Under the pieces are notes generated by a model. That model was not told where the DNA came from. It saw nothing but the letters and a program-made list of their open reading frames with translations, and ran no database searches. A stretch of 10,644 nt of DNA from NCBI GenBank assembly GCA_046703825.1, contig JBJKSO010000019.1:1-10644 (forward strand). The letters run 5' to 3'. The DNA is from JBJKSO01 sp046703825. GTDB lineage: Bacteria > Chloroflexota > Dormibacteria > Aeolococcales > Bog-877. The translations under genes were made by a program, and so were the position numbers. Numbering within the stretch: position 1 is the first letter of the stretch; every line of letters begins with the position of its first letter. Below are positions 6,351 through 10,644 of this stretch, piece by piece.

Positions 6351-7799
6351 ATGTTGGCGGCCGGCAAATCTGGCAGATCACAAGCGCAGCACACGTGGGA
6401 GAGCCGACCACTTCTCAGCTTCGCGCTGCGCACAATCATCGCTGGCGTCCCGGCGCTGCTGGCGGTCGCTGTGGTTGCGGCGCTGTCAGAAGCGGTGCCG
6501 CGGCCGCAGGCAGTTGGACTCTTGGTTGCCCGGTGGGTGGTGCTGGGAGCGCTCGGAGTCCTGATTGCCGCCCTTGCAGAGCGATTCACCCGCCGCTGGC
6601 TGCCTCTTGCGGCGCTGCTCAAGGTATCGCTGACGTTCCCGGACCAGGCTCCCGCTCGGTTTGCGCTGGCGCGCACGGCGCGCCGGCCGGCGCAGGTGCT
6701 GGAGGAGCTCCACCGGCTGGGGCGCGACTCCGGGGACGCCGAGGTCCGCACCGCCCAGAAAGTGCTGGAGCTGACGGTCGCCCTCAGCGTGCACGACCGC
6801 GCGACTCGGGGACATTCCGAGCGGGTGCGCGTCTTCACCGAGATGATCGCCCGGGAACTGGGACTGCTCCCGGAGGCGCGGGCGCGGCTCAACTGGGCGG
6901 CACTGCTCCACGACATCGGCAAGCTGGCCGTCCCCGAGCGGATCCTCAACAAGCCGAGCAAGCCGACCGAGACGGAGTGGCAAGCGCTGAGGGCGCACCC
7001 CGCCGAGGGGGCCCGACTGGCGGAGCCGGTTCTGCCCTGGCTCGGGGTGTGGGGGCAAGCGGTGCTCCAGCATCACGAGTGGTTCGACGGCACCGGCTAC
7101 CCCGCCGGACTGAGCGGTGAGCAGATCAGCCTGGGAGCCAGAATCGTGAGCTGCGCGGACATATTCGAGGTCATGACCGCGCCCCGTCCGTACAAGCGGC
7201 CGCTCAGCGTTCCCGCGGCCCGCCAGGAGCTGGTCAGGGTCGCCGGGACCCAGCTGGATCCCAGTGTGGTTCGTGCTTTCCTCAACGTTTCGGTGGGGAG
7301 GCAGCGGTCAGCGGTTGGCGGCGGCGCGCTGGTTGCGCAGCTGCCCATAGGTGAGCAGGTGATGACCTGGCTCACCCGGGGAGCGCAGCCCTTGCTGGTC
7401 CCTGCCGCCGCCGCGGGGACGGCGCTGGCGGTAGTGGGGCCGGGGCTGGTGCATGCCCACAACGACCTCCGCACGCCGGCGGCGTCTGCGCCGGTCACCG
7501 GTGCCCACCAGCCGCAACCGACCAGCTCGGGCGCCAACGCGGCGCCGGCTGACTTCGGTGGGACCGCTGGGCCGCCCCAGCCGCCGTCCTCGTCCACACC
7601 TCTGCCCCAGCCGACCACCTCAAAGGAAGGGATGGCAACGCCCACCCCCAGCCCGAGCTTGCAGCCGTCGGGGGGCTCTGCGAGCCCCACGCCGACGCCG
7701 CTTCCCACAGTTACCCCCACGCCGACGCCCACCTCCAGCTCCCTGCTGGGATCGACCGTCAACTTGCTGGGCAATCTCCTAGGGGGCCTCGGGCTCTAG
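6351..7799 (+). CDS. Membrane HD-GYP domain protein, putative c-di-GMP phosphodiesterase, with Pro/Thr-rich tail
   Basis: This is a 482-aa protein. Two N-terminal membrane helices (about residues 22-48 and 56-77) are followed by a short linker and a complete HD-GYP domain (about 135-315). The metal-binding and signature residues are present: RGHSERV, HDIGK (H187-D188), AHPAEG, HHEWFDGTGYP (about 241-251), SCADIFE and RPYK. HD-GYP enzymes hydrolyse cyclic di-GMP to pGpG or GMP. A third membrane helix (about 346-369) is followed by about 110 residues of Pro/Thr/Ser-rich sequence with TPTPTP runs and a hydrophobic GSTVNLLGNLLGGLGL end. With three helices the catalytic domain is cytoplasmic and the tail external. 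No sensor domain is seen. GTG 6348 and TTG 6354 are alternative starts; ATG 6351 best fits the ribosome binding site. The last 21 nt overlap the convergent zwf gene. Confidence 0.9.
   Translation: MLAAGKSGRSQAQHTWESRPLLSFALRTIIAGVPALLAVAVVAALSEAVPRPQAVGLLVARWVVLGALGVLIAALAERFTRRWLPLAALLKVSLTFPDQAPARFALARTARRPAQVLEELHRLGRDSGDAEVRTAQKVLELTVALSVHDRATRGHSERVRVFTEMIARELGLLPEARARLNWAALLHDIGKLAVPERILNKPSKPTETEWQALRAHPAEGARLAEPVLPWLGVWGQAVLQHHEWFDGTGYPAGLSGEQISLGARIVSCADIFEVMTAPRPYKRPLSVPAARQELVRVAGTQLDPSVVRAFLNVSVGRQRSAVGGGALVAQLPIGEQVMTWLTRGAQPLLVPAAAAGTALAVVGPGLVHAHNDLRTPAASAPVTGAHQPQPTSSGANAAPADFGGTAGPPQPPSSSTPLPQPTTSKEGMATPTPSPSLQPSGGSASPTPTPLPTVTPTPTPTSSSLLGSTVNLLGNLLGGLGL
7685..7729 (+). repeat. 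15-nt direct repeat pair within the Pro/Thr tail of the HD-GYP gene
   Basis: CCCCACGCCGACGCC occurs at 7685-7699 and again at 7715-7729. Both copies encode the same PTPTP-type segment in the same frame. This suggests local duplication in a low-complexity tail, a common way such tails change length. Confidence 0.7.
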
Positions 7800-9227
7800 G
7801 GTCGCTGACGCGCCGGGGAGGTGATAGTCGGGGCCCGGGTCGATCCATCCGGCGTCCCCCGAGGAGTGCACCAGCAAGTCGGCCGCCGCAGGCCCCCAGG
7901 AGCCGAGCGGGTAGGGCTCGGGGCGATCATCGGCCTCCCAGCTCCCGATCAGATCATCGACGATCGCCCAGGAGCGGTCGATCTCATCCCCGCTGGGGAA
8001 CACGGTGTGGACGCCGGCCAGCACTTCGCTCAGCACATGCTCGTAGGCGTCGGGGAGTCTGGCACCGGCCAGCCGCAAGTACTCCAGCTCCATCCCGGCG
8101 GGGATGATCTCGAAGCCGCTCCCGGGTCGCTTGGCGCCGATCGCCAGCGTGATGCCCTCGTGGGGCTGGATGCGCATCTGCAGCAGCGTCGGTACGGGTC
8201 GCTGCCGGCGCCCCTCGACCCTGAGCGATGGCGCCTCCCGGAAGCAGATCACCACCTGGGTGGCGTGACGCTGGAGTCCCTTGCCGGTCCTAATGAAGAA
8301 CGGCACCCCGTCCCAGCGCCAGTTCTCCACAAAGACCAAAGCCGCGGCGTAGGTTTCCCGGCGCGAACCCGGGTCCACCCCAGATTCCTCCAGATAGCCC
8401 CGGTACTGGCCACGGACCGCGAGTTCAGGCGAGATCGGTCGCACCGCCCTCAGCAGCTCCAGCTTGGCGCTGCGGATTTCCCGCGCGTCGAAGGTGGTGG
8501 GCGGCTCCATGGCCACCAGCGCCAGCAGCTGGAGAACGTGGTTCTGCACCATGTCGCGCACCGCCCCGGTTTGGTCGTAGAAGCCGGCCCGGCTGCCGAT
8601 GCCGTCAGATTCGGCGGCGGTGATCTGCACCCAGCTGACCAGGTTGCGGTTCCAGATCGCCTCGAAGATGGCGTTGCTGAAGCGGAAAGCCAGCACATTG
8701 CGGACCGTGTCCTTGGCGAGGTAGTGGTCGATCCGGTAGATCTGCTGCTCGTCGAAGGCCTGGCGCAACTGGCGGTTGAGCTGCTGTGAACTGGCCAGGT
8801 CGTGGCCAAACGGCTTCTCCACCACCACCCGGAAGTCGGCGTCGCCGCGGTGGTTGAGCTGGGCACCCGCCAGCCGACCGAGGATCACCGGAAACACGCT
8901 CGCCGGGGTGGCCAAATAGAAGACGACGCCGGGAGTTGGCTCCAGCGCCTGCGCCAGGCGCTGGTACCCCTCGGGGTCGTCGTACCCCATTCGCAAGAAG
9001 GTGGCCGCCGGCGCCAAATCTGCCGTCGCCGGCGAGCTGCCCAGTCGCCGACGGAGCTCCTTCGTCGAGATATCAGAGCGTCCGACACCGAAGACCCGGA
9101 CTCCGGCCGGGACCGCGCCGCGCCGCGTCGCCGCTTGCAGGGCGGGCAACACCTTGCGATTGGCCAGATCGCCCGAGGCGCCGAACAGAACCAGCGCCGT
9201 GCACGGCCTCGGCGCTCCTGCGCTCAC
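7779..9227 (-). CDS. zwf: Glucose-6-phosphate 1-dehydrogenase
   Basis: This is a 482-aa cytoplasmic enzyme that oxidises glucose 6-phosphate to 6-phosphogluconolactone with NADP or NAD, the first step of the oxidative pentose phosphate pathway. The N-terminal Rossmann fold has FGASGDLANRK (from about residue 15). VVVEKPFGHDL follows, then the substrate-binding motif RIDHYLAKD (about 165-173). QNHVLQLLALVAMEPP carries the His (about 230) equivalent to the family's catalytic base. The C-terminal domain has VRGQYRGYLEESGVDPGSR, NWRWDGVPFFIRTGKGL and TLLQMRIQPHEGI. The common RIDHYLGKE is changed to RIDHYLAKD, keeping Asp, His and Lys. The frame is open to TTG 9260, which would overlap the GH3 gene. 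GTG 9227 avoids this but has only a weak ribosome binding site. It lies about 19 nt after the GH3 stop and may be co-transcribed with it. No 6-phosphogluconolactonase or opcA gene is visible nearby. Confidence 0.96.
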   Translation of the reverse strand: MSAGAPRPCTALVLFGASGDLANRKVLPALQAATRRGAVPAGVRVFGVGRSDISTKELRRRLGSSPATADLAPAATFLRMGYDDPEGYQRLAQALEPTPGVVFYLATPASVFPVILGRLAGAQLNHRGDADFRVVVEKPFGHDLASSQQLNRQLRQAFDEQQIYRIDHYLAKDTVRNVLAFRFSNAIFEAIWNRNLVSWVQITAAESDGIGSRAGFYDQTGAVRDMVQNHVLQLLALVAMEPPTTFDAREIRSAKLELLRAVRPISPELAVRGQYRGYLEESGVDPGSRRETYAAALVFVENWRWDGVPFFIRTGKGLQRHATQVVICFREAPSLRVEGRRQRPVPTLLQMRIQPHEGITLAIGAKRPGSGFEIIPAGMELEYLRLAGARLPDAYEHVLSEVLAGVHTVFPSGDEIDRSWAIVDDLIGSWEADDRPEPYPLGSWGPAAADLLVHSSGDAGWIDPGPDYHLPGASATLEPEAP

Positions 9228-9246
9228 GCGCCCATTGTCGGGTGGC

Positions 9247-10644
9247 TCAGCTGCTGACAACTTGGACCGAAGCGGTGGCCTGAACCTGCGGGTTGGGACT
9301 GGGGCCGTCGCTTGCCCAGGCCAGGACCTGGTACTGGCCCGGCGACCAGGTCTTGGCGCCGGGCCAACGCAGCCGGTTGCCCCCCCAGCCGCGCAGCAAA
9401 GTCCAGCCCCCCGACGAGCCGGCTCGCATGAAGAAGGCGAAGTGCGGCTGGGCCGGGCAGGCTGCGTGGGCGGTGAGTGTGACCGCCTCCCCCGAAGGCA
9501 CCCGGCGCGGAACGGCCAGCTGAGCCGCCTGGCACGGCGGGCAGAGGTTGAAGCCTTTGAGCTGCAGCACCTGCGCGGCGGCGCCGACCAGCGCGCTGCG
9601 ACTGAGCCGTCCCTGGGCCACGGCCTGCACCACCGCGGTCTCGACCGCGGCCGTGGTGGGCCCGGCGGTCTCCTGGCTGGACATGACCATGTCCGCGCCC
9701 GCCGCCAGGGCTGTGACCGCTGCCTCCGGCAGGCTCAGTCCGAGAGCGGTGATGGCGCCGGCGTCCAGGGAGTCGGTCATCACCAGTCCCCGGAAGTGGA
9801 GCTTCTGACGCAGTAGGTTCTGGATTGCGATCGGCGAAAGACTGGCAGGCAGCGACGTGAGCCCAGGCACGCTGGCGTTGGCCACCATCACCGCCGGCAT
9901 TCCCGCCGAGATCGCGCGCTGGAACGGCAGCAGACCCCCAGCCTCCAGGCTCGCATAGGGAACGGTGTGGGCGGGGCCGTCGTCGGTGTTGCCGCTGGAG
10001 CCGCCGAGGCCGGGGAAGTGTTTGAGCACGGGGATCACGCCGCCGGCGGCGAGCCCTTGGGCGAATGCGAGCCCGTCCGCCGCGGCCACGGATGGGGTCG
10101 CGCTGAAGGATCGCTGGCCGTCGGGGTTGGTGGCGCTGGGGCCGGGGCCGCCGTCGACGTCCAGCACCGGGGCCAGGTCCACCGTCACCCCCTGCGCCGC
10201 CATGGCCCGCCCGACCGAGGCGGCGGCACCCTGGATCTGGGTCGGGCTCATGGTGGCCCCCATCTGCCGCGCCCAGGGCAGGCTGCCGACCAGGTTGGCC
10301 ATGCGCTGCACCCCGCCGCCCTCCTCGTCGGTCATCACCAGGGGCCGGATGCTGCCGGGAGCCCCCGCCTCCAGCGCGGCCAGCTGGCGGCCCAGATCGG
10401 CCGGAGCCGAGCTCCCGAAGAGCAGGATCCCGCCCACTCCCATGGCAACTGCCGGGGCGGCGGTGGAGACGTCGCTTTCCTGGGCCGAGATGATCAAGGT
10501 CTGGGCGGCGAGCCGGGCGGTGCTCCACCCTTCCAGCACCAGCGGATTGCTACACCGCCACTGCGGGCCCGAGCCCGCCGGCGCGACCGCCCCGGCGGCG
10601 ACGGGCGCCGCCATCCCGGCCCAAACCCCCGCCGCCAGCAAGCC
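9247..10644 (-). CDS. Exported GH3 beta-N-acetylhexosaminidase-like protein (5' end beyond window)
   Basis: The frame runs off the right edge. A TTG at 10641 is probably not the true start, because the visible N-terminus (GLLAAGVWAGMAAPVAAGAVA) looks like the hydrophobic core and end of a signal peptide. The GH3 domain has LVMTDEEGGGVQR, then VDLAPVLDVD, then KHFPGLGG (K and H codons at 10018-10023) followed by DDGPAH (H codon 9967-9969), which is the mobile catalytic loop of NagZ-type enzymes. LVMTDSLDAGAI carries the nucleophile Asp (codon 9772-9774). NagZ-type enzymes remove terminal N-acetylglucosamine from muropeptides or chitin-like glycans. After the GH3 domain comes CPPC (9532-9543) and an about 90-residue strand-rich Trp/Tyr domain (HFAFFMRAG, GWTLLRGWGG, PGQYQVLAWA), probably Ig-like or carbohydrate-binding. 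The location is likely extracytoplasmic. Wall recycling or nutrition are both possible. Confidence 0.85.
   Translation of the reverse strand, partial: GLLAAGVWAGMAAPVAAGAVAPAGSGPQWRCSNPLVLEGWSTARLAAQTLIISAQESDVSTAAPAVAMGVGGILLFGSSAPADLGRQLAALEAGAPGSIRPLVMTDEEGGGVQRMANLVGSLPWARQMGATMSPTQIQGAAASVGRAMAAQGVTVDLAPVLDVDGGPGPSATNPDGQRSFSATPSVAAADGLAFAQGLAAGGVIPVLKHFPGLGGSSGNTDDGPAHTVPYASLEAGGLLPFQRAISAGMPAVMVANASVPGLTSLPASLSPIAIQNLLRQKLHFRGLVMTDSLDAGAITALGLSLPEAAVTALAAGADMVMSSQETAGPTTAAVETAVVQAVAQGRLSRSALVGAAAQVLQLKGFNLCPPCQAAQLAVPRRVPSGEAVTLTAHAACPAQPHFAFFMRAGSSGGWTLLRGWGGNRLRWPGAKTWSPGQYQVLAWASDGPSPNPQVQATASVQVVSS

Noticed and set aside
6047..7120. Plus-strand 357-aa frame overlapping the HD-GYP gene
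   Set aside because: From about 6350 on it is an out-of-frame reading of the HD-GYP domain, and its first 100 residues show no motif or start signal.
9224..10528. Long minus-strand frame (434 aa) overlapping the GH3 gene
   Set aside because: It is an out-of-frame shadow of the GH3 gene: low complexity, no domain, while the GH3 frame carries catalytic motifs.

Overview
The window is about 10.6 kb of dense, high-GC bacterial chromosome, with GC-rich third codon positions and frequent GTG starts. It holds the parts of eight recognisable protein genes plus one possible small gene. I see no rRNA, tRNA, CRISPR array, prophage or intact insertion sequence. The composition and gene mix (MFS carrier, MgtC, MarR, DUF885, HD-GYP with a Pro/Thr tail, G6PDH, exported GH3 enzyme) would suit an uncultured soil-type lineage near Chloroflexota/Dormibacterota or Actinobacteriota. 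That placement is inference only, since no marker gene is present.

Layout. Left edge to 628: 3' end of an N-acetylmuramoyl-L-alanine amidase (+), with a C-terminal membrane helix and an Arg-rich tail. It overlaps at the 3' end with a convergent MFS transporter (605-1933, -). The transporter is divergent, across about 125 bp, from an MgtC/SapB membrane protein (2059-2802, +). A MarR-family regulator (2830-3327, -) converges on MgtC. A roughly 280 bp, locally AT-rich intergenic region separates the regulator from a DUF885 metallopeptidase-like gene (3607-5286, +). That gene is followed 2 nt later by a small DUF6941-like protein (5289-5762, +). A poorly explained stretch of about 590 bp (5763-6350) follows. 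It holds a nested hairpin, a possible 81-aa ORF with a good ribosome binding site, and a marked GC dip just upstream of the next gene. Next is a membrane HD-GYP protein (6351-7799, +) with an extracytoplasmic Pro/Thr/Ser tail, whose 3' end overlaps convergent zwf (7779-9227, -). Upstream of zwf on the same strand is an exported GH3 N-acetylhexosaminidase-like gene that runs off the right edge.

Functional reading. Amidase and GH3 both point to cell-wall turnover. HD-GYP points to c-di-GMP degradation, zwf to NADPH supply through the oxidative pentose phosphate pathway, and MFS and MgtC to solute transport and membrane homeostasis. The genes look like a mosaic of short transcription units rather than one dedicated pathway. 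I found no strong evidence for a novel multi-gene system. The most unusual items are the HD-GYP architecture, the GH3 C-terminal extension with a CPPC motif, and the unexplained 5763-6350 stretch.
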